Origin: Saccharothrix sp.
GTDB lineage: Bacteria; Actinomycetota; Actinomycetes; Mycobacteriales; Pseudonocardiaceae
Length of the DNA stretch: 64,000 nucleotides
Direction of reading: 5' to 3'
Assembly (NCBI RefSeq): GCF_031180885.1
Contig: NZ_JAPSLK010000018.1
Coordinates: forward strand, 1-64,000
Shown here: positions 45,147 to 53,171 of the stretch, piece after piece
Layout of the letters: the number at the start of each line of letters is the position of its first letter
How positions within the stretch are numbered: position 1 is the first letter of the stretch
The notes under the pieces: generated by a model
The model's database searches: none
What the model saw: only the letters and a program-made list of their open reading frames with translations
What the model was told of the DNA's origin: nothing
Made by a program: the position numbers and the translations under genes

Positions 45147-47801
45147 GTCTTCGTCGTCGTCGTCGAACTCGTCGTCGTCGAAGAACGCGGAGTCGAGGTG
45201 CTCCGCGAGCTGCCTCGGCGTCGGGTTGGCGAACAGGTCGGCTAGCTGGGCGGGCAGGCCCAGCCGCTTCTTGACCTGCTGCACCAGCTGGGCGCCGAGC
45301 AGTGAGTGGCCGCCGCTCGTGAAGAAGTTCGAGTCGGCGTGCAGACCGGGCCGGTCGAGCAGCTCGGTCCAGATGGCGACGAGCGCGGCGGTCGTCTCGT
45401 CCGGGGGTTCGGCGGCGGCGGCGACGGCCGTGGACCCGGCCAGCTCCGCGAGCACCACGCGGTCCACAGTGGACGCTACGGTACGCGGGATCTTCTTCAC
45501 CACCACCGGTTCGACCGTGAACGGCAGCACGGCCTTCGCGTGCTCGCGCAACCGGTCGGTCACGTCCGACTCGACGAACACGAACACAGTTCCGTCCGCG
45601 TGCGCGGCGGCGACCGGTGCGACAGCGGACAACGCCCGCTCCACGTCCGCCAGGTGAATGCGCTGCCCGGCCACCGTGACGTGGTCGGCCAACCGCCCGA
45701 TGACCTCGACCGCCCCGTCCGCGTGCCGAACCGCGAGGTCCCCGGTGCGGTGGAACCGGCCGTGCAGCGGGTGCTCCCCGAACCGCACGGCGTCCAGTTC
45801 CGGCCTGCCGAGGTAGCGACCAGGCAGCGCAGGCCCGGTCGCACACAGCTCGCCGCGCACCCCAACGCCCAGCTCATAACCCGTCCCGGGCTCGGCGACG
45901 AACCCGATCGGCGGCTGCACGGCCGGCGCGGTGTCGGGGGAGACCACGACCCGACCGCCCGAGGTGAGCGCGCCCAGCACGTCGACCAGCCCGGCGGTGG
46001 TGGCCGAACTGCTCTGCCACAACGCCTTGACCTGCTCGGTCACCGCGCTCGCCAACGCCCGGTGGTTGTACTCGACACCGACCGCCTCACCACTCAGCGG
46101 GTACTCCACGTAAGCCGGGGCGTCCAGCGCGACCGAGGGCGCATCGTCCCTGGTCCCGCCACCAACGGCCGGGATGCGCACCGCACCCGGCACCGTCACC
46201 CCTTCGGCGGCCAGCACCAGACCCGCGCCGGAGTCGGCGAGCCGCGCCGCCAGGTCGGGGACCGGCTGCATCGGGTCCAGCAGCACGACCTTCGCACCCG
46301 CCGCCCACACGCCCAGCCACGCCGCCACCAGGTCCGCGCCACGCGGGGCCAACACCGCCACGGTGTCGGTCCCGACCAGGTCACGGGTGTCCAGCGCGGC
46401 GGACCACAGTTCGCCGTAGGTCACCGAGTCCGGCCCGTCCTCCACCGCGACCAGGTCCGGCTGCGCGGAGACCGTGGCATACACGGCGTCGAGCACGTGC
46501 CGCCCAACGCCCCGCCGAACCACCGGCTCGACACGGTCCGAAGCACTCAGCCGGGACAGCTCCGCCACCGGCCGCTCGACCGCCTCACCCAGCTCGACCA
46601 GCAGGGCGTCGTACCGCTCCACCAGCCGCACCACATCGGCCTCGTCGAACGCGTCCACGCAGAACGCGGCCCGGATCGTGGTCGCCTCCGGCCCCGGCAT
46701 GATGAAGAACTCCAGGTCGAACCGGCTGAACCCGTTCTCCGCCATGACGTGCCGCACGGGCATCCCGGTCAGCTCGGGCGCGGCCTCGACGGTGCCCGGG
46801 ACGTAGTTGAACAGGTGCCGGAAGAACGAGCTGCGCCACGACGACGGCGTGTCGCCGAGCACGGCGGGGGAGACCTGCTCCTGCGGCACGTCGGCGTGGC
46901 TGATCGCCTCCAGGAACGTGGACCGGGTCTTCTTGACCACGGCCCGGAAGTCCGCCTCGAGGTCGAGCTGGACCCGCAGCGGCAACAGGTTCGCGTGGTA
47001 GCCGATGGCGTTCATGCTCTGCTGGTCGCGAGTGTTCACCGGCGTCCCGATGACGACGTCCGAGCCCGCGCCGTGCTGGTTCAGCAGCACGTAGTAGGCG
47101 GCCAGCAGCACCACCGCCTCGGACGCCCGCAGCTCCTTCTGGAACCGCCGCGCGACCTCCCGTGCCTGGTCCGACAGTCCATGGTGGATGGTCGAAGCCC
47201 GCAGCGAAGACCCCGCGCCCGGCGGCTTGGCACACCACAGCCCGGACTCGCCGGCCCGCAACCCGTCCAGGCTCTTCCGCCAGTACGCGATGCTGCGCTC
47301 GTCGGGCTCCACCTCGGCGCGCGGCGCCACGACCTCCACCGCCGGCGTCCGACCGGCCGCGACCTCCTCGTACGCGGTCAGCAGCTCGCGCAGCAGGATC
47401 GTGGTGGACATGGCGTCGAACACCAGGTGGTGCACGACCACGCAGCACACGTCCTTGTCCCCGCTCCGCACACCGGCCCGCACCAACGGGCTGCCGTCCA
47501 GCGCGAACGGCGCCGCGATGAACGTGGTCAGGTCGGCGTCGAGACCGGCGTCCGTCACGGCGATGTCCTGCACCGGCACGTCGACGGCGGCCAGGACTTC
47601 CTTGTCCAGCGCCACGTCGTCCGCCCGGAACACGGTCCGCAGCACGTCGTGCCGTGCCACCACCGCGCCCAGCGCCCGCTCAAGGACCGCACGGTCGAAC
47701 CGGCCACCGACCTCGAACGCGACGGTGACGTTGTTGACCCCGGTGCCCGGCACGAGCCGTTCCAGGAGCCACATCGCGGTTTCTTTCCGGCTGACGGTCA
47801 T
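45138..47801 (-). CDS. NRPS C-A*-PCP with degenerate adenylation domain
   Basis: 887 residues. ATG 47801 overlaps the upstream TGA as ATGA. The condensation domain (about 1-430) has HHLVFDA (His124, His125, Asp129; the usual final Gly is Ala). The adenylation region (about 450-780) is some 150 residues short. The P-loop YTSGTTGxPKG is replaced by EYPLSGEAVGVEYNHRAL, the FD...YGPTE block is missing, and the C-terminal catalytic Lys region is unrecognisable (IPRTVASTVDR), although HRTGDLAVR and GRLADHV survive. It should not adenylate anything. The PCP has GGHSLLG. The protein ends in an acidic tail (FFDDDEFDDDDEDDD). Inferred role: the C domain joins the PKS beta-ketoacyl chain to the Asn-type unit supplied in trans by the A-PCP partner. 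An inactive A domain beside a separate A-PCP protein resembles what I recall of streptolydigin-type NRPS pairs. Confidence 0.92.
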   Translation of the reverse strand: MTVSRKETAMWLLERLVPGTGVNNVTVAFEVGGRFDRAVLERALGAVVARHDVLRTVFRADDVALDKEVLAAVDVPVQDIAVTDAGLDADLTTFIAAPFALDGSPLVRAGVRSGDKDVCCVVVHHLVFDAMSTTILLRELLTAYEEVAAGRTPAVEVVAPRAEVEPDERSIAYWRKSLDGLRAGESGLWCAKPPGAGSSLRASTIHHGLSDQAREVARRFQKELRASEAVVLLAAYYVLLNQHGAGSDVVIGTPVNTRDQQSMNAIGYHANLLPLRVQLDLEADFRAVVKKTRSTFLEAISHADVPQEQVSPAVLGDTPSSWRSSFFRHLFNYVPGTVEAAPELTGMPVRHVMAENGFSRFDLEFFIMPGPEATTIRAAFCVDAFDEADVVRLVERYDALLVELGEAVERPVAELSRLSASDRVEPVVRRGVGRHVLDAVYATVSAQPDLVAVEDGPDSVTYGELWSAALDTRDLVGTDTVAVLAPRGADLVAAWLGVWAAGAKVVLLDPMQPVPDLAARLADSGAGLVLAAEGVTVPGAVRIPAVGGGTRDDAPSVALDAPAYVEYPLSGEAVGVEYNHRALASAVTEQVKALWQSSSATTAGLVDVLGALTSGGRVVVSPDTAPAVQPPIGFVAEPGTGYELGVGVRGELCATGPALPGRYLGRPELDAVRFGEHPLHGRFHRTGDLAVRHADGAVEVIGRLADHVTVAGQRIHLADVERALSAVAPVAAAHADGTVFVFVESDVTDRLREHAKAVLPFTVEPVVVKKIPRTVASTVDRVVLAELAGSTAVAAAAEPPDETTAALVAIWTELLDRPGLHADSNFFTSGGHSLLGAQLVQQVKKRLGLPAQLADLFANPTPRQLAEHLDSAFFDDDEFDDDDEDDD

Positions 47802-49516
47802 TCGTCCCCCTCGACGTCCGAGCACACCTCGGCGATCCGCGCCACGGTCCGGTTCTCCAGCACGTCCCGCAGCGACAGCGCGAGCCCGAGCTTGCGCGCC
47901 TCGTTGACCAGTTGGGCGGCCCCGACACTGGTGCCGCCCCGCACGAAGAAGTCGTCGTCCACACCGACCGCGGACACCCCGGAGAACCGTGCGAACAGCC
48001 CGCACAACAGCGCTTCCAACTCGTTCACCGGAGCCCGTCCCGACACCCCACCGACAGGCGCCGGCAACGCGGCCGTGTCGAGCTTCCCGTTCACCGTCAG
48101 CGGCAACTCCTCCAGCGCCACCACGGCACTGGGCACCATGTACTCGGGCAGGTTCTCCGCGAGGTCCTTGCGCACCTGCTGCACGTCGAGATCCGCCGGC
48201 ACCACGTACGCCACGAGCTGCTTGACCTCGGGCACGTCCTCGCGCACAACAGCCGCCGCGTGCCGCACCTCCGGCACCCGCAGCAAAGCCGCCTCGACCT
48301 CGCCCAGCTCGATCCGGTAGCCGCGGATCTTGGTCTGGTTGTCCACCCGGCCGCAGAACTCGTACTCGCCGTCCGCGGTCGGCCGCACCCGATCACCCGA
48401 CCGGTACATGCGGGTCCCGGGCGGCCCGAACGGGTCGGCCACGAACCGGCTCGCGGTCAAGGCGGGCCGGTTGAGGTAGCCGCGGGCGAGCTGGGTGCCG
48501 GAGATGTACAGCTCGCCGATCTCGCCGGGCGCGACCGGCTGGAGGTCGTCGTCCAGCACGTGGAAACCCACGCCGGGCATGGGCTGTCCGATGGGCAGCG
48601 GCCCCGGCGGGACGACGTCGTCCGGCTCGATGACGACCGTGCTGCACCCGACCGTCGTCTCGGTCGGCCCGTACTCGTTGACCACCCGCGCGCCTGGGTG
48701 CCTGCGCCGCCACGCGTCGACCGTCTCGCCGAGCAGCAGTTCGCCGCCCGCCATCAGCTCGCCGGTCGGGGACGCCTCCGCGGGCAGTGCGGTGAGCAGC
48801 GGGATGTGCGACGGCGTCACCTTGACGAACGCGGGCCGCTCCCGGCCCAGCGGTCCGGCGGCGGGCGTGCCCATCTCCTCCAACGCGCCGACGTGCACGC
48901 AGCCGCCGGTGACCAGCGGCGCGTACAGGGCGGTGACGGTGAGGTCGAACGCGAACGACGAGTGCAGCAGCGCCCGGCCGCGCACACCGGGGTAGGAGCG
49001 CACGACGTGGTCCAGGTACGTGCTGAGCTGCCGGTGCTCGATCACCACACCCTTGGGCTTGCCCGTGGACCCGGACGTGTAGATCACGTAGGCCGCGTTC
49101 CCAGGCCTCAAACCAACGGAGAACGGCTCGTCCGAGCCCTCGTCGACCAGCACTTCCCGCGCCTCCGAGGCAGGGACGGCGTGCCGGTCCTCAGGGGTCG
49201 TGAGCAGCAGCAACGGCTTCGCGTCGCCCAGCATGTGCGTCAGGCGCTGCGTCGGGTAGTCGAGGTCCAGCGGCAGGTAGGCGGCACCGGTCTTCAGGAC
49301 GGCGAGGGCCGCGGTGACCACGTCGGCCGACCGGATCCCGATGGCCACCAGCCGCTCCGGCCCCGCGCCCAGCGCGGCCAGCCGGCGGGCGAGCCGGGAC
49401 GACCGGGCGTCCAGCTCCGCGTAGGTCAGGGTGTGCTCGCCCCACGCCACCGCGACCGCGTCGGGGGTGCGGCGCACCTGCGCGGCGAACAGGTCGGGGA
49501 ACAGGTCGCGGAACAC
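47798..49516 (-). CDS. NRPS A-PCP didomain, Asn-type specificity
   Basis: 572 residues from GTG 49516, 5 bp after the upstream stop; no other in-frame start fits between the two genes. Adenylation motifs are complete: YTSGSTGKPKG (146-156), NEYGPTETT, YRSGDR, GRVDNQTKIRGYRIE and the C-terminal Lys in VNGKLD. Aligned by eye to GrsA, the specificity positions read D-L-T-K-M-G-E-V-G plus Lys, one change from the asparagine code DLTKLGEVGK. The PCP is GGTSVGA (Ser530). It therefore activates Asn or 3-hydroxy-Asn as the amino acid of the final product. It has no condensation domain; the C domain is on the next gene, with which it overlaps by 4 bp. Confidence 0.93.
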   Translation of the reverse strand: MFRDLFPDLFAAQVRRTPDAVAVAWGEHTLTYAELDARSSRLARRLAALGAGPERLVAIGIRSADVVTAALAVLKTGAAYLPLDLDYPTQRLTHMLGDAKPLLLLTTPEDRHAVPASEAREVLVDEGSDEPFSVGLRPGNAAYVIYTSGSTGKPKGVVIEHRQLSTYLDHVVRSYPGVRGRALLHSSFAFDLTVTALYAPLVTGGCVHVGALEEMGTPAAGPLGRERPAFVKVTPSHIPLLTALPAEASPTGELMAGGELLLGETVDAWRRRHPGARVVNEYGPTETTVGCSTVVIEPDDVVPPGPLPIGQPMPGVGFHVLDDDLQPVAPGEIGELYISGTQLARGYLNRPALTASRFVADPFGPPGTRMYRSGDRVRPTADGEYEFCGRVDNQTKIRGYRIELGEVEAALLRVPEVRHAAAVVREDVPEVKQLVAYVVPADLDVQQVRKDLAENLPEYMVPSAVVALEELPLTVNGKLDTAALPAPVGGVSGRAPVNELEALLCGLFARFSGVSAVGVDDDFFVRGGTSVGAAQLVNEARKLGLALSLRDVLENRTVARIAEVCSDVEGDE

Positions 49517-49521
49517 TTGGG

Positions 49522-50334
49522 CTACCCCGCCATCCGCAGCGCGCCGGTCATCAGCTCGGACACGGCCGCGGCCACGTCGGGGTGGCGCAGCATCTGGTCG
49601 TGGTCGACGTCCAGCCGGATGTCCCGGGCGAACTCCGCGCCGCGCTGGGTCGAGTGCGACGAGGTGATGGCGGTCGCCCCGGCCCACAGCGGCACCGGGT
49701 CCAGCTCGGTGGCGGCGCGCAGGTAGCCGACGAAGGACGCGAAGCTGCCGCCCAGCTCGCCCCGGACGTCCTCGTCCAGGCCCAGCCGCTGCCCGGCCAC
49801 GTCGATGGCGTCGCGGAAGATCCCGGCCAGCGCCGGACCGATCAGCGACAGGTCCTCGAACCCGTGCCGCTCCTGGACCGCCTGCCCGTCCGCGTGGAAC
49901 TTGGTGATCTCGTCGGGGGACAGGATCGTCTTGAGCGCGTCGGCGGCGGCGTGGAAGTCCCGGTACAGCCCCACGATGTTGGGCAGCTCCGGGTCCAGCA
50001 GGATCAGCTGCGGCGCGGTGTCCTGGAACTCCGCGAGCCGGGTCGCCAGCGGTGCGGCGAACACCGCGCCCGCGCAGTAGCCGATGACGGTGTCCACGGT
50101 CCGCTCGCGCTTGCGCACGGCCTTGGCCCAGCGCTCGACGTAGTCCGCGCCGGTCATGGAGTCCTCGGCGCCCGCGGCCGGCGCGACGGTCTCCCAGATC
50201 TCGCCGGGCGCGCTCAACAAGGGGACGAGGTCGCGGAAGCACGCCTGGGTGCGGCCGGTGCTGGTGAAGTCGACGGTCAGCGTGAGCCCACCCTGCCCGC
50301 CCTTGCGCAGAATCTGCCAGGAGTTCTTCTTCAC
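49522..50334 (-). CDS. Cys-nucleophile alpha/beta-hydrolase, Dieckmann-cyclase type
   Basis: 270 residues; GTG after AAGGGA. It has the size and fold of type II thioesterases, but the nucleophile elbow GxSxG reads GYCAG (Cys87). The acid is Asp114 (LILLDPE) and the base His245 (VDHDQML). The 27-residue Cys-Asp spacing matches the Cys89/Asp116 I recall for NcmC of nocamycin, a member with TrdC and SlgL of the cysteine-dependent Dieckmann cyclases that release beta-ketoamides as tetramic acids or pyridones. Neighbouring C-A*-PCP and A-PCP genes fit that role. Alternative: a beta-lactone-forming or editing thioesterase with Cys nucleophile. It lies 5 bp upstream of the A-PCP start. Confidence 0.85.
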   Translation of the reverse strand: MKKNSWQILRKGGQGGLTLTVDFTSTGRTQACFRDLVPLLSAPGEIWETVAPAAGAEDSMTGADYVERWAKAVRKRERTVDTVIGYCAGAVFAAPLATRLAEFQDTAPQLILLDPELPNIVGLYRDFHAAADALKTILSPDEITKFHADGQAVQERHGFEDLSLIGPALAGIFRDAIDVAGQRLGLDEDVRGELGGSFASFVGYLRAATELDPVPLWAGATAITSSHSTQRGAEFARDIRLDVDHDQMLRHPDVAAAVSELMTGALRMAG

Positions 50335-50366
50335 GTGGGATTCCCTTGTCGTAGCAGTGGAAGACG

Positions 50367-51104
50367 TCAGACGCGGGCGCTGTCCCGCACGTACCGCATG
50401 ACGACCGCGGCGCCGAGCACCACGGTCCAGCCGGCCAGCACGACGGCCGCCGTGGCGCCCTTGGCGGGTTCGCCCACGGCCGCGTGGCCGATCTCGGCGA
50501 GCCAGCGGCTGGGCAGGACCGTGGACACCGCCTGCATCCACCCGGGGAACGCGACCGACGGGAACAGCGCCCCGCCGAGGATCCCCAGCAGCATGTGCGA
50601 CATCGAGGTGAGCAGCTGCACGCTCTCCGCCGTCGCGATCTGCCCGATGAACACGCCCAGCAGCGCGAACGGCAGCGTTCCCGCCCAGATCCCCAGCACC
50701 AGGTGCAGCCAGCCGCCCAGCGGCAGCCGCACGCCCTCCACCAGCGCGCCGACCGCCGCCACCGCGGCGATCGCGGGCAGCGCCACCACCATCGCGGCGG
50801 AGAGCTTCGCGACCAGGTAGGACGGCGCGGACAAGGGCGTGATGCGCAACTGCCGCTGCCAGCCCGTGGACCGCTCGATCGCCACCCGCGTGCCGACGTT
50901 GAGCGCCACGAAGAACGCCCCGAACGCGGCCAGGTTGCCCATCAGGTGCTCGCGGAAGTCCACCCCGCCGCGGTCGGCGAACAGGTCGCTGAACAGGTTG
51001 GCCTGGATCAGGTACATCAGGGTGGGGAAGAGGAAAGCCATGATCCAGAACCGGCGGGCCCGCACCACCCGGCGCACCTCGAACAGCAGGAAACCGGCGT
51101 TCAT
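50367..51104 (-). CDS. ABC-2 type transporter permease
   Basis: 245 residues; the ATG overlaps the ATPase stop as TGATG. Six hydrophobic segments can be traced (about residues 20-38, 55-75, 103-125, 135-158, 165-190, 217-238), with the ABC-2 hallmark of a cytoplasmic loop after helix 2 (VAIERSTGWQRQLRITPL). It is the membrane half of a DrrB-type exporter. Position near the head of the NRPS/tailoring operon suggests export of, and self-resistance to, the product. Confidence 0.93.
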   Translation of the reverse strand: MNAGFLLFEVRRVVRARRFWIMAFLFPTLMYLIQANLFSDLFADRGGVDFREHLMGNLAAFGAFFVALNVGTRVAIERSTGWQRQLRITPLSAPSYLVAKLSAAMVVALPAIAAVAAVGALVEGVRLPLGGWLHLVLGIWAGTLPFALLGVFIGQIATAESVQLLTSMSHMLLGILGGALFPSVAFPGWMQAVSTVLPSRWLAEIGHAAVGEPAKGATAAVVLAGWTVVLGAAVVMRYVRDSARV

Positions 51105-52054
51105 CAGGCAGCCTCGTCTTCCGTCGCGGTGAGGGCCAGGAACGCCTGCTCCAGGCCGATGGAGCCGATCTCCACGTCGCGCGCCTGCGGGTGGCGGGCG
51201 AACAGCTCCCGCGCGGCGGCGTCGGAGTCGGCGCACACGAGTTCGACCCGCTTGCCGCGCGCCTCGGCGGCCATCACCCCGGGCAGCAGCCGAAGCTGCT
51301 CCAGCGTCACCCCCGGCACCTCTGCGGACAGCGACCGGCCCGCCACGACCGAGCGGATCTGCGCGACCGAGCCGTCCGCGACGACCTTGCCCCGGCGCAC
51401 CAGGACCACCCGGTCGGCGAACTCCTCGGCCTCCTCCAGGTAGTGCGAGGCGAACACGACGGTGCGGCCGGTGGCGGTGAACTCGTGGATCGACGCCCAG
51501 AACACGTTGCGGGACTCGACGTCCATCGCCACGGTCGGCTCGTCCAGCACCAGCAGGCGCGGGTCGGACACCAGCGTCATGGCCAGCCGCAGGCGTTGCC
51601 GCTGGCCGCCGGACAGCGGGCCGCGGCGGTCGGCGAGGTCGGTCAGACCGGTGCGGGCCAGCACGTCGTCCACGGGGAGCGCGTGCCGGTACAGGCCCGC
51701 GGTCATGGTCAGCAGCTCGCGGATCGACACGTCGTCCAGCAGCGCGCCCTCCTGGAGCATCGCGCCCACGACGCCGCGGGTGACGGCTTCGCGCGGGGTG
51801 TGGCCGAACACGCGGATCTCGCCCGCGTCCGGGGTGGCGAGCCCGAGGACCAGGTCGACCAGGGTGGACTTGCCCGCGCCGTTGGGGCCGAGCAGCGCGA
51901 CGACCTCGCCGGGCGCGATCTCCAGGTCCAGGCCGTTGACCGCGCGCACGTCGCCGTGCCGCTTGTGCAGGCCCGACACGCGGATCGCCGGCGCCGGCGG
52001 AGCCACCACGGCGAGCGCGGGCGGGGTCGCGGTGTGCCCGATTCCTTTGTCCAT
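51104..52054 (-). CDS. ABC transporter ATP-binding protein
   Basis: 316 residues from ATG 52054, chosen over an in-frame ATG at 52069 because GGGGAA lies 8-9 nt upstream. Walker A is GPNGAGKST, the signature is LSGGQRQRLRL, Walker B is RLLVLDEPT, and the switch His is in FASHYLEE. This is the DrrA-type partner of the downstream permease. It is the first gene of an eight-gene operon of tightly spaced or overlapping genes ending in the P450. Confidence 0.94.
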   Translation of the reverse strand: MDKGIGHTATPPALAVVAPPAPAIRVSGLHKRHGDVRAVNGLDLEIAPGEVVALLGPNGAGKSTLVDLVLGLATPDAGEIRVFGHTPREAVTRGVVGAMLQEGALLDDVSIRELLTMTAGLYRHALPVDDVLARTGLTDLADRRGPLSGGQRQRLRLAMTLVSDPRLLVLDEPTVAMDVESRNVFWASIHEFTATGRTVVFASHYLEEAEEFADRVVLVRRGKVVADGSVAQIRSVVAGRSLSAEVPGVTLEQLRLLPGVMAAEARGKRVELVCADSDAAARELFARHPQARDVEIGSIGLEQAFLALTATEDEAA

Positions 52055-52288
52055 GTGGATTTTCCCCATTTGGGTCGGCGCGGGTGTGCGCCTATTGTTA
52101 GCAGCACCTCCCCGGTGGACGGCCGGAAATAGTGGGCGCGGGCGCGGGATGTGTGGTCGGGGTGGGTTTTTTGTGGGGTGCCAGGGGTTGCGGTAGGGGT
52201 ACCCCCGGGCCGTTCGCACCGGTCATGATCAGGCCTGTTGTGGCGGTTGGGTGCGCGTTCAGGCCGCGCCCGCTCGGGGAGGTGCTGC
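52055..52288. promoter_or_regulatory. Divergent promoter region between the two tailoring operons
   Basis: 234 bp without a credible gene separate the ABC-led operon (minus) from the propeller-amidase-P450 operon (plus), so both operons should start here. A perfect 10 bp palindrome GGGGTACCCC lies at 52196-52205, a candidate operator. No clear -35/-10 pair can be picked by eye in this GC-rich stretch. Confidence 0.55.
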
Positions 52289-53170
52289 GTGGCACGCATG
52301 AAGGGGAACGGGCACTGTCACTCGTTCAACGGTGATGGTCGAATGGACGTGATGGTCCGCGACGACGTCACCGGGGAATTGTTCGTCTTCCCGCACGGGG
52401 GCAGTTTCCAGGGCACCGGGACGTTCGGTGAGCCGGTGCTCATCGGCACCGGTTTCGACCCGCGGCGCGACCACTACCTGGTGCGCACCATCGACATCAA
52501 CGGCAACGGCTACGCCGACGTCCTCGGCCTGAGCATGCGGCCGATGAACGAGCACCACGGGATCTTCCTGTACCCCAACAAGGGCGGGCTCAACGGCCTG
52601 GACACCCTGGCCGACCCGATCCGCATCTCCGGCGCCCGCGACGACAAGAAGTGGGAGACGCTGGGCATCTACGACGTGGACCTCGACGGCTGCGACGACA
52701 TGTTCGGCCGGGAGCAGGACGCGGGCCACGTGGACGCGTTCTTCAACCGCCGCGAGGTCAAGGAGAACGAGACCTACGACAAGTCCGCGCACCGGCTGGT
52801 CACCGTGGACGTGGACGACTTCCCGTTCGCCATGGCCGACATCACCGGCACCGGCCGCCCGGACCTGTTGGTGCGGCGCAAGAACGGCGACCTGGACGTG
52901 TACGAGTTCGCCTTCGACGAGTCCGGCGACGGGCCGTGGTGGCGGGGCGAGGGCCGGTGGTTCACCCTCAGCCGGGGCTGGCAGCAGTACGAGATCATCA
53001 CCGTCACGGACCTCGACCTCAACGGCCGCCCCGACCTGATGGGCCTGCGCGGCGACGGCACCCTGGTCGCGCACCTGAACAACGGCTGGGACCCGGCGCA
53101 CCCCCAGGACACGTTCGGCGCGCCCGAGGTCGTCGCGACCGGGTGGCAGAAGTTCTCGGTGGTGAGCTGA
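52289..53170 (+). CDS. FG-GAP/VCBS-like beta-propeller protein, copy 2
   Basis: 293 residues from GTG 52289 (GGGGAGG about 8 nt upstream); ATG 52298 is an alternative. About five Asp/Gly-rich repeats: FNGDGRMDVMVR, DINGNGYADVLGL, DVDLDGCDDMFG, TGRPDLLVRRKNGDLDVYEF, DLDLNGRPDLMGL. It is roughly half identical over the whole length to the protein at 39584, sharing CHSFNGDGR, LVRTIDI or MVRTIDI, FLYPNKG, MFGREQD and EVVATGW. No signal peptide or membrane segment. It heads the operon with amidase and P450, ending 1 bp before the amidase start. Function unknown. Candidate roles are cyclase, chaperone or scaffold for the pathway, or product binding. Confidence 0.85.
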   Translation: MARMKGNGHCHSFNGDGRMDVMVRDDVTGELFVFPHGGSFQGTGTFGEPVLIGTGFDPRRDHYLVRTIDINGNGYADVLGLSMRPMNEHHGIFLYPNKGGLNGLDTLADPIRISGARDDKKWETLGIYDVDLDGCDDMFGREQDAGHVDAFFNRREVKENETYDKSAHRLVTVDVDDFPFAMADITGTGRPDLLVRRKNGDLDVYEFAFDESGDGPWWRGEGRWFTLSRGWQQYEIITVTDLDLNGRPDLMGLRGDGTLVAHLNNGWDPAHPQDTFGAPEVVATGWQKFSVVS

Positions 53171-53171
53171 C

